Source: Thermococcus indicus (GTDB lineage: Archaea > Methanobacteriota_B > Thermococci > Thermococcales > Thermococcaceae). Taken from it: a stretch of 64,000 nt of DNA. The stretch spans positions 1,123,041 to 1,187,040 of the forward strand of contig NZ_CP040846.1 of assembly GCF_006274605.1 (NCBI RefSeq), read 5' to 3'. Position numbers and translations under genes: made by a program. Below the pieces are notes generated by a model that saw only the letters and a program-made list of their open reading frames with translations, did not search any database and had not been told where the DNA came from. Below are positions 16,622 through 25,287 of this stretch, piece by piece. How positions within the stretch are numbered: the stretch's first letter is position 1; every line of letters begins with the position of its first letter.

Positions 16622-17473
16622 TCACTCCTTAAGGCCGAAGTGCTCCTGAACTTCGTCTATGAGCTTGTTAAGCTCTGTGATGAACTCGGGCCTCTCCCTG
16701 TTGACGAACTCGCCGATGACGAACTTGCCCTCGAGCTCCTCCGGGCTCATGTTTCTGGCCTTGCTAACCGGAACCGAGTTCTTGAGGAACCAGTGGAGCA
16801 TCTCGGCCGGCTCCTTCATCCTGTTCCTCCTTCCGAACTGGACCGGGCACTGGGAGATGACCTCAACGAGCGAGAAGCCCTTAACCTGGAGGGCTTTCTT
16901 TATGCTCTCGATGAGCTGGTAGACGTGGGCGGTTGTCCAGCGGGCAACGTAGCTCGCTCCGGCGGCAGCAACAGTCTCAGAAATCTGGAGAGGGTGTTCT
17001 ATGTTTCTGTACGGGCTGGTGGTGGTTTTGGCGCCGAAGGGCGTCGTTGGGGCCACCTGTCCGCCCGTCATTCCGTAGATGAAGTTGTTGACGAGGATTA
17101 CGGTTATGTCTATGTTCCTTCTCGCGGCGTGGAGCAGGTGGTTGCCGCCTATGCTCGCCAGATCACCGTCACCGCTTATGACGACGACCTTCTTGTCCGG
17201 AAGGCCGACCTTAACGCCAGTGGCGAAGGCAATCGCCCTCCCGTGGGTCGTGTGGAGGGTATCGGCTAAAAAGTACGGTGAGGCTATCCATGCGGAGCAG
17301 CCTATACCGCTGACGACGACGAGATCCTTCGGGTCGAGTTTGAGGCTGTCTATCGCGTTCGCGAAGGCGTTGAGGACGGTTCCGCCGCCGCAGCCGGGAC
17401 AGAGGGCCGTGGGTAAAGCCTCCTTGCGGAGGTACTTAACCATCGGATAGGTGGAGTATATCTTCTTCGCCAT
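16622..17473 (-). CDS. korB: 2-oxoglutarate:ferredoxin oxidoreductase-like beta subunit
   Basis: Beta subunit of the first complex, 283 residues. The TPP and Fe-S motifs match those of its paralogue at 13455: LCPGCGGG, SGIGCSA, ISGDGDLASIGGNH...ILVNNFIYG and ISQCPVQFGRRNRM. The start ATG at 17473 overlaps the korA stop (TGATG), with GGGGTG upstream. The stop is followed by the MNT gene instead of gamma. The product transfers electrons from 2-oxoacid decarboxylation to ferredoxin through its [4Fe-4S] cluster. 2-Oxoglutarate is inferred from the D-A-B-G gene order. Confidence 0.93.
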   Translation of the reverse strand: MAKKIYSTYPMVKYLRKEALPTALCPGCGGGTVLNAFANAIDSLKLDPKDLVVVSGIGCSAWIASPYFLADTLHTTHGRAIAFATGVKVGLPDKKVVVISGDGDLASIGGNHLLHAARRNIDITVILVNNFIYGMTGGQVAPTTPFGAKTTTSPYRNIEHPLQISETVAAAGASYVARWTTAHVYQLIESIKKALQVKGFSLVEVISQCPVQFGRRNRMKEPAEMLHWFLKNSVPVSKARNMSPEELEGKFVIGEFVNRERPEFITELNKLIDEVQEHFGLKE

Positions 17474-18663
17474 CAGGCAACACCCCTTATCTCGCGGAGG
17501 ATTTCCTCAACGGTCAGAGGCACTCCGCCAATTTTGTTCACGCCCTTGAGGAGAACGTCGTCGTTGACGTAGCGCTCGACTTCGATTATCATCTGACCGA
17601 GGTTCATCTCGGCGACGAGTATTGTCCTAACGCGCTTTCCAAGCTCCCTCATTCTCTCCGCCGGGAACGGGTGGACGGTCTTCGGCACGAAGAGGCCGAC
17701 ATTTATTCCCTCTTCTCTCGCCCTGAGAACCGCCCCAAGGGCCGGACGAGCGCTAACGCCCCAGCTGACGACGAGTATCTCGGCATCGTCCGTGAAGTGC
17801 TCCTCGTACTTCTCGTAAACTTCGCGGTTCTTCTCGATCTTGCGGTGGATTCTCCTCACGAGCTTATCGTGGACCTCGGGGGTGTAAACATCTCTCAAAC
17901 CGTTCTCCTTGTGGGTCGAACCGGTGACATGGGTGAAGTAGCCGTGGCCAAAGAGAGGCATCGGCGGAACGCCGTCCCCGTGGGGGTCGCCGAAGGGGAG
18001 CCTTGCCTCTTCTTCATTCTGTGGAAGCTTGCGGTAGGCAATTTCCACTTCCTCGATGTCCGGAATTTTTATCTGCTCCCTGGTGTGAGCTAAAACCCCA
18101 TCGAAGAGCACCACAACTGGAGTTCTCAGCTTTTCGGCGATGTTAAAGGCCCTTATGGTCTCCCAGAAGGCGTCCTGCCCGCTCGTTGGAGAAACGGCAA
18201 CGATTGGGTGGTCCCCGTGCGTTCCCCATCTCGCCTGGAAGAAGTCGCCCTGAGCTCCCTTCGTGGCCTGTCCGGTTGAGGGGCCGCTCCTCTGGACGTC
18301 GACAAGAACGAGCGGGGTTTCGGTCATCACGGCATAGCCTAGGTTCTCCTGCATGAGGCTGAATCCGGGTCCGGCAGTGGCGGTCATAACCTTAAACCCG
18401 GTCCATGAGGCGCCGACCATCGCGGCTATGCTCCCTATCTCGTCCTCCATCTGGAGGTAGTAGCCGCCGAGCTTCGGCAGTTCTCTTGCCATAGTCTCAG
18501 CTATCTCGCTGGATGGGGTTATCGGGTAACCCGCGTAGAAGCGGCACCCTGCGAAGAGAGCGCCATAGGCTACAGCCTCATTGCCCTGCATGAAGTAGTT
18601 GCCCGGTTTGTAGAGCTTTCTAATGAGCCTGAGCTGTTCAGGCTCGTCTCCACGAATAATCAT
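17473..18663 (-). CDS. korA: 2-oxoglutarate:ferredoxin oxidoreductase-like alpha subunit
   Basis: Alpha subunit, 396 residues, with GCRFYAGYPITPSSEIAET, LQMEDEIGSIAAMVGAS, TAGPGFSLMQENLGYA and RSGPSTGQATKGAQGD. These are the alpha-side TPP contacts and the loop conserved in KGOR/VOR-type enzymes. I prefer ATG 18663, preceded by GGTGGTGAGC, over the in-frame GTGs at 18672 and 18669. The first codons overlap the end of korD, so the operon is translationally coupled. It shares clear paralogy with the alpha subunit at 14301 but differs in the N-terminal extension (IIRGDEPEQLRLIRKLY). Confidence 0.93.
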   Translation of the reverse strand: MIIRGDEPEQLRLIRKLYKPGNYFMQGNEAVAYGALFAGCRFYAGYPITPSSEIAETMARELPKLGGYYLQMEDEIGSIAAMVGASWTGFKVMTATAGPGFSLMQENLGYAVMTETPLVLVDVQRSGPSTGQATKGAQGDFFQARWGTHGDHPIVAVSPTSGQDAFWETIRAFNIAEKLRTPVVVLFDGVLAHTREQIKIPDIEEVEIAYRKLPQNEEEARLPFGDPHGDGVPPMPLFGHGYFTHVTGSTHKENGLRDVYTPEVHDKLVRRIHRKIEKNREVYEKYEEHFTDDAEILVVSWGVSARPALGAVLRAREEGINVGLFVPKTVHPFPAERMRELGKRVRTILVAEMNLGQMIIEVERYVNDDVLLKGVNKIGGVPLTVEEILREIRGVA

Positions 18664-18665
18664 GC

Positions 18666-18938
18666 TCACCACCTTACCGCGATGGCGAAGTCAGGGCAGA
18701 GCAGTTCACAGAGCTTGCACTTGACGCACTTCTCAGCATTAACCGGAACCGGATAGTGGACGCCCTTCTCGCTGAGCTCTTTGCTCCATTCAAACACTTT
18801 TCTCGGGCACATCTCGACGCAAATGCCACAGCCCTTGCACAGAAAAGTGTCCACGTCGATTTCAACGATTCCTTCCGCCTTGCCGGTAACGAGGTAGTCA
18901 GACCTCTCAACCACGGTTTTCCCTTCGACATCTGCCAT
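18666..18938 (-). CDS. korD: Oxidoreductase delta subunit, 2x[4Fe-4S] ferredoxin
   Basis: A 90-residue ferredoxin-like subunit with two complete cluster motifs, CKGCGICVEMCP and CVKCKLCELLCP, that relays electrons from the beta subunit to external ferredoxin. ATG 18938 is chosen because GGTGA lies 5 nt upstream; the ATG at 18944 would overlap the site. It is the first gene of the seven-subunit-plus-two operon running left to 12898. The TATA box is at about 18985. Confidence 0.9.
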   Translation of the reverse strand: MADVEGKTVVERSDYLVTGKAEGIVEIDVDTFLCKGCGICVEMCPRKVFEWSKELSEKGVHYPVPVNAEKCVKCKLCELLCPDFAIAVRW

Positions 18939-18980
18939 AAGCATCACCCGCGATTTGCTAAGCCCTTTTACGTTTGTCAA

Positions 18981-18990
18981 CATTTAAAGC
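18981..18990 (-). promoter_or_regulatory. TATA box of the kor operon
   Basis: The minus strand reads GCTTTAAATG about 47 bases before the korD ATG, leaving a leader of roughly 20 bases with the GGTGA site. It is the only clear promoter for the nine genes 12898-18938. Confidence 0.55.
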
Positions 18991-19088
18991 TTTCGTGAGG
19001 GCTCATAAATGAGCATCAAAGAATCACGAGAGACGTTATAAGGCCGGCGAAAAGAAAGCATGAAAATTCTTTCAAAAGCGAAATAACT

Positions 19089-20063
19089 TCACCACGTCAG
19101 CAGTTGCCAGTCGAGGAGGCCGTTCTCAATTATGTACTCCCATCTCTCGCGGCACTCTGGCTTGAGGTTCTCGATGTGGCTCAAATCCTGCGTCGCCGAG
19201 AACTTCTTTATCGCCCTTCCTATGGTCCGGTCGTAGTCCGTGAGGCAGTTGTGCGGACCGCGCCTTGAGCCAGCCCCCACTGGGTCGCTCAGGATCCTCT
19301 TGTTCGGGAAGCGCTTCTTCGCCCAGATAAGGACCTCGACCGCGCTCCAGAGCCACGGCGGACGGTACTCCTTTTTCTCCCAGAGCCGTTCATAGAGCGT
19401 CCCCTTCTGGATGTCGGTGATGTTTATCGAGAAGGTGTCGGTGTATGGCTCGGCTTTTATTATGCTCTCCTTGGCGTCCTCTACCCCGTCGCGTTCGGAA
19501 AGGAAGATGGGCTTCAGCAGGAGGTAGGTCTTGACCTTGGCCCCGGCTTTGCGAGTTATCTCTGCAGCCTTAACGAAGTCTTCAAAGGTGTTGCCCTTGT
19601 TGATCGAGACATCGGCGATGTCGTCGTTTGCCGTCTCAAGGCCTATTGCCACCTCGAAGTGTTTATCGGGGACTATTTCGGCCAGCTCTTTAACCGCGTC
19701 GTAGCGGACCAGCTCACTCCTGCTCTCTATCACTATCTCCTTGACCTCGTCCAGAGCGGCCAGAATCTCGAAGATTCTCCTCCTCGTTTCGGGCTTAAGC
19801 TCCCCGTTGTCAAGGAACGAACCGGAGGTAAACATTCTAACCGCGAAGGGTCCCTTTTTGCCTTTGATTTTCTTAAGGGCTTCTCTAACGTAGTCCACTA
19901 TCGCCTCCTGGCTCCACTTCACCTTCGGTGCGGCCGTTGGGTAGGCGCACATGTAGCAGGCCTGGTTGATCCTGAAGCGATAGCAACCTATCGTGGGCAG
20001 GATTATGAAGAGTGCCGTTCCGGGCTTTCCGGCGACGTTGTCCTCGCTCGTCCAGTATGTCAT
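19089..20063 (-). CDS. Archaeosine radical SAM enzyme RaSEA-like
   Basis: A 324-residue radical SAM protein of the COG1244/TIGR01210 group. The cluster motif is atypical: C27-x8-C36-x2-C39 in TIGCYRFRINQACYMCAYP. This group contains RaSEA, the enzyme that with ArcS turns lysine-bound preQ0 in tRNA position 15 into archaeosine (known in Thermococcus kodakarensis). Other conserved pieces are FTSGSFLD, IESRSELV, IGLETAND and DPVGAGSRRGPHNC near the C-terminus. ATG 20063 fits GGTGAGAGA; the frame continues upstream but without a ribosome site. It is monocistronic, with its own TATA box, divergent from VapBC module 2. Confidence 0.88.
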   Translation of the reverse strand: MTYWTSEDNVAGKPGTALFIILPTIGCYRFRINQACYMCAYPTAAPKVKWSQEAIVDYVREALKKIKGKKGPFAVRMFTSGSFLDNGELKPETRRRIFEILAALDEVKEIVIESRSELVRYDAVKELAEIVPDKHFEVAIGLETANDDIADVSINKGNTFEDFVKAAEITRKAGAKVKTYLLLKPIFLSERDGVEDAKESIIKAEPYTDTFSINITDIQKGTLYERLWEKKEYRPPWLWSAVEVLIWAKKRFPNKRILSDPVGAGSRRGPHNCLTDYDRTIGRAIKKFSATQDLSHIENLKPECRERWEYIIENGLLDWQLLTW

Positions 20064-20093
20064 TCTCTCACCTAAGCCTCGCTGGAAGTTAGG

Positions 20094-20103
20094 GTTTTTA
20101 AAG
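20094..20103 (-). promoter_or_regulatory. TATA box for RaSEA gene
   Basis: The minus strand reads CTTTAAAAAC about 35 bases before ATG 20063. Confidence 0.55.
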
Positions 20104-20112
20104 GTGAGGGAA

Positions 20113-20121
20113 GGTTTAAAT
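20113..20121 (+). promoter_or_regulatory. TATA box for VapBC module 2 and surE
   Basis: GGTTTAAAT lies 33-41 bases before ATG 20154. It is the only evident promoter for the antitoxin, toxin and surE genes, which all overlap. Confidence 0.5.
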
Positions 20122-20153
20122 CGGTTCGGGTTAAGTTCTATTTCGGTGAGAAG

Positions 20154-20342
20154 ATGGAGGAAGTTGAAAAGATAATCGCCCGCCACAAGAACGAGGATCC
20201 GATATGGCTTGATATTCAGCTGGCAATTCTACTGGGCAAGATCGACAAAAAAGAGGCCCTAAAAAGGGCCAAGGGAGTCATGAAAACCTCCAAATCCTGG
20301 CAGGAGCTGGAGGCGGAGATGTATGATGAGCTTGTTCCTTGA
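20154..20342 (+). CDS. Putative VapB-type antitoxin 2
   Basis: A 62-residue acidic, helical protein (MEEVEKIIARHKNEDPIWLD...) directly upstream of, and overlapping by 20 bases, a PIN-domain gene. No standard DNA-binding fold is obvious. The QLAILLGKIDKKEALKRAKG segment resembles antitoxin families that accompany archaeal VapC. ATG 20154 follows GGTGAGAAG. The role is inferred from position and size. Confidence 0.65.
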   Translation: MEEVEKIIARHKNEDPIWLDIQLAILLGKIDKKEALKRAKGVMKTSKSWQELEAEMYDELVP

Positions 20343-20790
20343 CAGCAACGTCTTCGTCGAGTACATTAAAGGAAATCCAGATGCATCGACACTCCTATCT
20401 ACGGTAATAGATGGCGAGTTTAGACTGTTCACAAACGAGACAGTTTACAACGAGGTTCTTTTCACATACCTGCGCTCAAATATTGGAGGCTACTGGATCC
20501 TCAAAAGGAATAGGGAGGATGTTAAGAAGACCGCAATGCTGTTTATTCATCAGGTTCTGCCCATTTTAAGTTCGACGAATTTCCTCGATACAACTCATGA
20601 GATTGCCCTCATGTCGATTAAATTTACCGCCGAATACGGCCTTCTTCCAAGCGACGCCCTAATCCTCGCAACCGCAAAGTACTACGGTCTTGACGGCATC
20701 GTCAGCCTTGACTCTGATCTCCTTCAAGTTGCACCCAAGGAGGGACTGCTCGCCATTTCAAAGGTTGATGACTTGAGGGAAGGAGAATGA
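20323..20790 (+). CDS. vapC: PIN-domain toxin VapC 2
   Basis: A 155-residue PIN ribonuclease. Acidic active-site positions are visible as D7 in LFLDSNV, a Glu in ETVYNEVLF, an Asp in LLPSDALILATA and an Asp in VSLDSDL. It starts within the antitoxin gene, preceded by GGAG (ATG 20323 or the adjacent 20326). Its stop overlaps the surE start as ATGA, so an essential-looking nucleotidase gene is translationally coupled to a toxin. The tandem VapB-VapC order is canonical. The RNA target is unknown. Confidence 0.83.
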   Translation: MMSLFLDSNVFVEYIKGNPDASTLLSTVIDGEFRLFTNETVYNEVLFTYLRSNIGGYWILKRNREDVKKTAMLFIHQVLPILSSTNFLDTTHEIALMSIKFTAEYGLLPSDALILATAKYYGLDGIVSLDSDLLQVAPKEGLLAISKVDDLREGE

Positions 20791-21563
20791 GAATCCTCAT
20801 CACGAACGATGACGGGATTTATTCCAGGGGCCTGAGGGCGGCTGTCGAAGCTGTGAAAGACCTCGGGGAGGTTTACGTGGTCGCGCCGCTCTTCCAGAGG
20901 AGTGCCAGCGGAAGGGCCATGACCCTTCACCGTCCCCTCAGGGCCAAGCTCGTTGACGTCCCCGGGGCGAAGATAGCCTACGGCATAGATGGAATGCCGA
21001 CGGACTGCGTAATCTTTGCCCTCGCACGCTTTACCGATTTCGACCTCGCCATAAGCGGGATAAACCTCGGTGAGAACCTCAGCACTGAGATAACCGTTTC
21101 GGGAACAGCTTCAGCCGCTATAGAGGCAGCCACCAACGGCATTCCGAGCATAGCGATAAGCCTTGAAGTCAGCAGGGAGAAGTATAAGTTCGGCGAGGGG
21201 AGCGAGGTTGACTTCTCCATAGCCTCGCACTTCCTGAGGAAGGTTACGCGGGCCGTTCTAAGGGATGGTCTTCCCGAAGGCGTCGACATGCTCAACGTGA
21301 ACGTTCCGGACGATGCGACGCCCGAGACTGAGATAGCCGCCACGAGACTTGCCCACAGGATGTACCGACCGACGGTCGAGGAGCGCATAGACCCCAAGGG
21401 CAACCCGTACTACTGGATAGTCGGCAGGAAATGCCGGGAGTTCGAGCCCGGAACTGACGCCTACGCCCTCAAGGTTGAAAGAAAGGTCAGCGTGACCCCA
21501 ATAAACATAGATATGACCGCGCGGGTGGACTTTGAGAACCTATACAAACTTTTAATCCTTTAA
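20787..21563 (+). CDS. surE: 5'/3'-nucleotidase SurE
   Basis: Metal-dependent phosphatase that removes phosphate from nucleoside 5'- and 3'-monophosphates. The 258 residues show the SurE signature at the N-terminus (ITNDDG, metal ligands D8/D9), the SASGRAMTLH loop, and the SGINLGENLSTEITVSGT motif with the conserved Ser and Asn. Length is typical. The ATG overlaps the vapC stop (ATGA). Codon use is normal for the genome. Confidence 0.95.
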   Translation: MRILITNDDGIYSRGLRAAVEAVKDLGEVYVVAPLFQRSASGRAMTLHRPLRAKLVDVPGAKIAYGIDGMPTDCVIFALARFTDFDLAISGINLGENLSTEITVSGTASAAIEAATNGIPSIAISLEVSREKYKFGEGSEVDFSIASHFLRKVTRAVLRDGLPEGVDMLNVNVPDDATPETEIAATRLAHRMYRPTVEERIDPKGNPYYWIVGRKCREFEPGTDAYALKVERKVSVTPINIDMTARVDFENLYKLLIL

Positions 21564-21698
21564 TACATCTTTACGTTTTATAGTATGCAATTGTATTCAT
21601 TAAGTTTAGTTTGGGGAAGAGTAATGTGCCGACTTATTAACTTTTGTCCACACAAGATTTATTAAGTGTATTGGAGAATATATCCACTGGTGGTTCCC

Positions 21699-23024
21699 TT
21701 GAAGAAGTGGCGGACGATGGCATTTGCAGTCCTTTTTGCGGTTTTAGTTTTGAGTAGCCTCACTGGAGCTTTAAGCATGGTTCCCCCGAAGGGCCACACT
21801 GGTTCCGTCACGCCAGCTGAAGCCACGTCTGTCGCTCAGAGACACCTGCAGTGGGCATCTTCAAACCTGCCCGGATTTGAAGACTGGAAGAACGCAAAGC
21901 TTTCCCAGCCTGTGGTGTACTACTTCCCCAACGGAACCAAGAGCGCCTACGAGTTCACCGTGCTGGTGAACGGAAAGCCCAATGGATTCATACTCGTGGC
22001 GGCTCAGAGGTACATGCCCCCCGTTCTTGAGTTCAGCAAAGGCGAGGCACCCAGCAAAAGGCTGGGAAGAATCACTGCGACCAGAATAAAGGGCTTTTCA
22101 ACGGAACGGCACAGGTTGCTCTATTACGGGGCGTTAAGCTATAGTGTGGAGCTAAAAAACGGAAAGGCCATGGACATCTACGGCAGACATATTCCTGTCC
22201 CAAAAACTGTAGGACTCTCATTCTCTCCAAAACGTGTAGCAGACGCATGGGGAGCCTTTGAGACTCCCTCAGCAAGTGAACCTATGGTTGAGATTCTCTC
22301 AGAAGACATTTATACCAAAATCATACCTAACGTTCCGGTGTGGACAGAGGACTCATACTTTGGAGACCCGGGAAATGGGTATATTAGCTATCCAAACAAT
22401 GTCGGGCCAAGCGCTGACCCCTGGGACGCATGGGACGGGTGCACTCCAATTGCCGCGGCCCAGATTATAGCGTATTATGAGCACCCAGAAATCTATGAAA
22501 ACGGTTATTACACTCAGGAATACAAGGAGTACATGACGTCTTTGGTTGATATCCTCCACTACACCATGGGAACGTTTGATAAGGAAGGCAATCCCGGACA
22601 GACTTACGTGTGTGGGAGACGGGGCCCTGATGCATGTGATGGCATTGAAGCATTTGCCAGCGAATATCAAAAACTGAAGAACGAAGGAATTGTTTCGTGG
22701 TCTCTCGTCCACAGTTACGATGCACAGCCAACATGCACATGGGGTTTGTGCTGGTTGCATGCATACATAAACGCGGATGATGTCATTGATGAAGTTAACG
22801 CCCACAGACCTGCCCTACTCCAGTTAGACAATGGTGGAATTGCAGTGGATAGACAAAAAGCATATGGAAACCATAGCGTGGTTATAGTTGGGTACGTTGG
22901 AAACAGCTACACCATCGACTACGTAGTGATCCATGATGGGTGGGACATGAGCGAGCATTATCTCGCGTGGGGCAACTGGGGCTCAGATACTCACCTCGTG
23001 AAGGTAATTCCTAAGAGGAGGTGA
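21699..23024 (+). CDS. Secreted papain-fold cysteine peptidase (C10/C39-like)
   Basis: A 441-residue exported protein. The TTG start at 21699 has GGTGG 5 nt upstream and gives a signal peptide MKKWRTMAFAVLFAVLVLSS. Residues about 30-150 resemble the inhibitory pro-domain of streptopain-type (C10) peptidases (YEFTVLVNGKPNGFILVAAQ, PVLEFSKGEA). The C-terminal half has the catalytic Cys in DGCTPIAAAQIIAYYE, the His in GNHSVVIVGY and an Asp/Asn partner in VIHDGWD. I see this as a zymogen-like extracellular or surface cysteine protease; the exact MEROPS family is uncertain. The A+T content is visibly higher than in flanking genes. It opens the accessory island and is 4 bases from the first of the small membrane proteins. 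Confidence 0.75.
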   Translation: MKKWRTMAFAVLFAVLVLSSLTGALSMVPPKGHTGSVTPAEATSVAQRHLQWASSNLPGFEDWKNAKLSQPVVYYFPNGTKSAYEFTVLVNGKPNGFILVAAQRYMPPVLEFSKGEAPSKRLGRITATRIKGFSTERHRLLYYGALSYSVELKNGKAMDIYGRHIPVPKTVGLSFSPKRVADAWGAFETPSASEPMVEILSEDIYTKIIPNVPVWTEDSYFGDPGNGYISYPNNVGPSADPWDAWDGCTPIAAAQIIAYYEHPEIYENGYYTQEYKEYMTSLVDILHYTMGTFDKEGNPGQTYVCGRRGPDACDGIEAFASEYQKLKNEGIVSWSLVHSYDAQPTCTWGLCWLHAYINADDVIDEVNAHRPALLQLDNGGIAVDRQKAYGNHSVVIVGYVGNSYTIDYVVIHDGWDMSEHYLAWGNWGSDTHLVKVIPKRR

Positions 23025-23028
23025 ATTC

Positions 23029-23499
23029 ATGAGACTTCGCTCGCTCCTCTATCTTTTCCTCTTCCCTGCATGGGAGTTCCTGCTCATGATCTTACTTTCC
23101 CCAGGATATTATGTTAAAGCATCCTGCCTTCAGATACATCCATATCCAATCTGCGGCTTTCACTTTAGCCCGTCGGCAACTTTCGTCCTCCTCGTGACGG
23201 CACCGTTCTTAATCTCAATTATCCTCGGTCTCTGGAAGAAATGGGACGAACTCGTAGCATTTGGAGTTCCTTCCTTTGTCGTTGTTTTAGTAACGATTAT
23301 CCTCCTGTATCTCTTCGAAAAGTCATGGATTTCCTTTTTCGTGCCCGTAATAGTCTCGGTGGTCCTGTATAGCCTCCCATGTATAAGACTGGACGGCCCT
23401 ATAAAAAGAGCGGAAAGGCTGGTATGGATAGCCACGTCACTCATAGTCTCGTTTATCCTCTGCATTATGGTGTGGAATGGCATATCAATAATGGTATAG
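23029..23499 (+). CDS. Small four-TM membrane protein, array copy A1
   Basis: A 156-residue membrane protein, intact copy of a family I do not recognise. Layout: N-terminal TM (LLYLFLFPAWEFLLMILL), an extracytoplasmic loop with two cysteines (YYVKASCLQIHPYPICGF), then HFSPSATFVLLVTAPF and three further hydrophobic segments. Shared marks across the array are AWE, YYVK, SPS-x-FVLLV and a LWKKW-type turn. It has a full GGAGGTGA site before ATG 23029 and follows the peptidase by 4 bases, so it is likely cotranscribed. Confidence 0.65.
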   Translation: MRLRSLLYLFLFPAWEFLLMILLSPGYYVKASCLQIHPYPICGFHFSPSATFVLLVTAPFLISIILGLWKKWDELVAFGVPSFVVVLVTIILLYLFEKSWISFFVPVIVSVVLYSLPCIRLDGPIKRAERLVWIATSLIVSFILCIMVWNGISIMV

Positions 23500-23550
23500 A
23501 AGAATTTTATAACAAAGGATGTCGTATTTACTGCAGATGGAGGGGGCTTA

Positions 23551-24265
23551 ATGAGGAAATTCCACATTGTCTTCCTGTTGTTGGTTGTCACATTGGCGTT
23601 GATTGCCGCGAAAGTCTCTCAACATCCAGAAAAAAGCCAGTGCTTCTCAACGGTGCCTGTGAACGTCAGCGATGTTAAGCCTCCCATCGTCAGCGGGCCG
23701 GGGTTCCCGCCGAGCTACAAGTTCGGGGGAATAACATTGGATGAGGTTGTAAACGGAAGCCCCCGACACGTGCTCCCCGGGTTTTTTGGCTTTGAAAACG
23801 GCGTCGTGGCCCCTTGAAAAGCCCGCCTGCTACTTTAAATCCCTGGAAGGCGTTTCCGAGAACTGGACTGGGATTATAGCACCCGGCCTGAACGTTGAAG
23901 GAGTTGAGCTCTCCGGAACCCTCCACATGGCCGTTTACTTGTATCCGTTGGAGGAAACGGCAATAATATCCAAGGTGAATTACGGGGAAACGCCGGAGAA
24001 GTCAAAGATAACCGAAGCATTTCGGCTCAAGTATAAGGAACCCCCCAGTGAGATCGTGGACGCCTACATTTCCAAGCTTAAGGACTCGGGCTATACCGCC
24101 GTCAGGGAGCTTTCCGGAGGTCTTTTCAAGGGTTGGATTTTCAGGAAGGGAAATAATTACCTGCTCGTGCTTAAGGTTAGAGACCAGGGCAACCTGTACC
24201 TGCTCCTCGCCAGAGGTAATGAGAGGGACATCAAAAAACTCGCTGACTCAATTTCCCTTATGTGA
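23551..24265 (+). pseudogene. Secreted/membrane-anchored protein gene with one frameshift
   Basis: Reading starts at ATG 23551 (signal or anchor MRKFHIVFLLLVVTLALIAA), preceded by a GGAGGGGG site, and stops early at 23817. The frame that continues to 24265 resumes at LEKPACYFKSLEGVSENWTG. Joining both frames near the CCCC run at 23810-23813 gives one sensible protein of about 237 residues, so a single-base indel (or a sequencing error) is the simplest reading. The product has an extracytoplasmic domain with sequons, ends DIKKLADSISLM, and has no known motif. It lies between membrane-protein copies A1 and B1. Confidence 0.55.
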
Positions 24266-24277
24266 GGTGATGTGGTG

Positions 24278-24770
24278 GTGAGGCTCAGAGGGCCCCCTCC
24301 TCCACATTTTTGTCCTCGTCTCAGCAACGGCGTGGGAGCTTGTACTTGCCTATAATAGTCGGGCCATCAGTGAGTATTATGTTGAGAAAGGCACAATTTT
24401 TTTTGAGAACTGGACAGGTGGGACAGGGGGACCCTGCATTTCTTGGAGCAAATACTCCCCCTCATTAGAGTTTGTTCTCCTAGTCCTACTCCCTACACTC
24501 GTCCTGATTATCTTATACCTTTGGTTTAAGGAGCCCGCCCTAAAGAAATCGGCACTCTCAATAGGGTTGCCTGTTTTGTCAGTGATTGTTATCTATTTTA
24601 AAACTACAGGACCGGGTGTTTTATTGGTTCTGATTGTTGTCTCGGCTGCGGTTGGTGGAGTAGTTGGGAAAGACAAGTGGGAAAAAGTGCTACTCAGTAT
24701 TGCGGGCTTTCTACCAAGCCTTATAATAGGTATGATAATAGCGGCTGAACTCACAGCCGTATGGTGTTAA
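24278..24770 (+). pseudogene. Array copy B1, frameshifted near its start
   Basis: This copy starts at GTG 24278 (RLRG-), then falls out of frame within the G/C run at about 24290. From LHIFVLVSATAWELVLAYN on it is open to TAA 24770 and matches the intact copy at 25288: AWEL, EYYVEKG, SPSLEFVLLVLLPTLVL, ALKKSALSIGLPVL. One base must be added or removed to join start and body. It may be a decayed paralogue or an assembly error. Confidence 0.55.
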
Positions 24771-24788
24771 TAAGGGGTGAGTGAACCC

Positions 24789-25260
24789 ATGAAACTCAGC
24801 CCTCTCCTTTACCCTTTCTTCTTTCCAGCATTGGGAGTTCCTGCTGATGGTTTTACTTCCACGGGAGTACTACGTCGGGGTTTCCTGCCTTCAGAGGCAT
24901 CCGTATCCAATATACACTTTTCACTTCAGCCCATCACCAGCGTTCATTCTCCTCGTGATAGCGCCGTTTATAGTCTCAATTGCTCTTGGCCTTTGGAAAA
25001 AATGGAGTGAGTTCATAACGTTTGGAACTTTTTCGCTCGCCGTTGTCGTAGTAACGCTTCTGCTCCTTTACCTCTTCGAAAAGTCTTGGATTCCCGTTGC
25101 CAGCCCCATAGTTACATCGGCAGTATTGTATGGCCCCTTCTGTGGGAAGATGAAGTGCCCAACAAGGGAAGAAAAACTAGTGTGGGTAGCGACGTCGCTC
25201 ATGACCTCGTTCATCCTCTGCATTATGGTGTGGGCGGACATCGGGAGCAGTATAAACTGA
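24789..25260 (+). pseudogene. Array copy A2, frameshifted near residue 15
   Basis: ATG 24789 follows GGGGTGA and encodes MKLSPLLYPFFFPA. An extra T at about 24831 (ATTGGGAG against ATGGGAG in A1) then shifts the frame. Removing it gives WEFLLMVLLPREYYVGVSCLQRHPYPIYTF, closely parallel to A1, through LWKKWSEFI and YLFEKSWIP to the stop at 25260. The body is otherwise intact (137 codons open), so the damage is recent or is a sequencing artefact. Confidence 0.6.
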
Positions 25261-25287
25261 AAATCCAGCCAGTATGGGGGTGAGCCT

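Noticed and set aside
18960-18985. GTTGACAAA near the kor TATA box as a SurR (GTT-N3-AAC) site
   Set aside because: Only one half-site with a mismatch and no second GTT at the right distance; too weak to claim.
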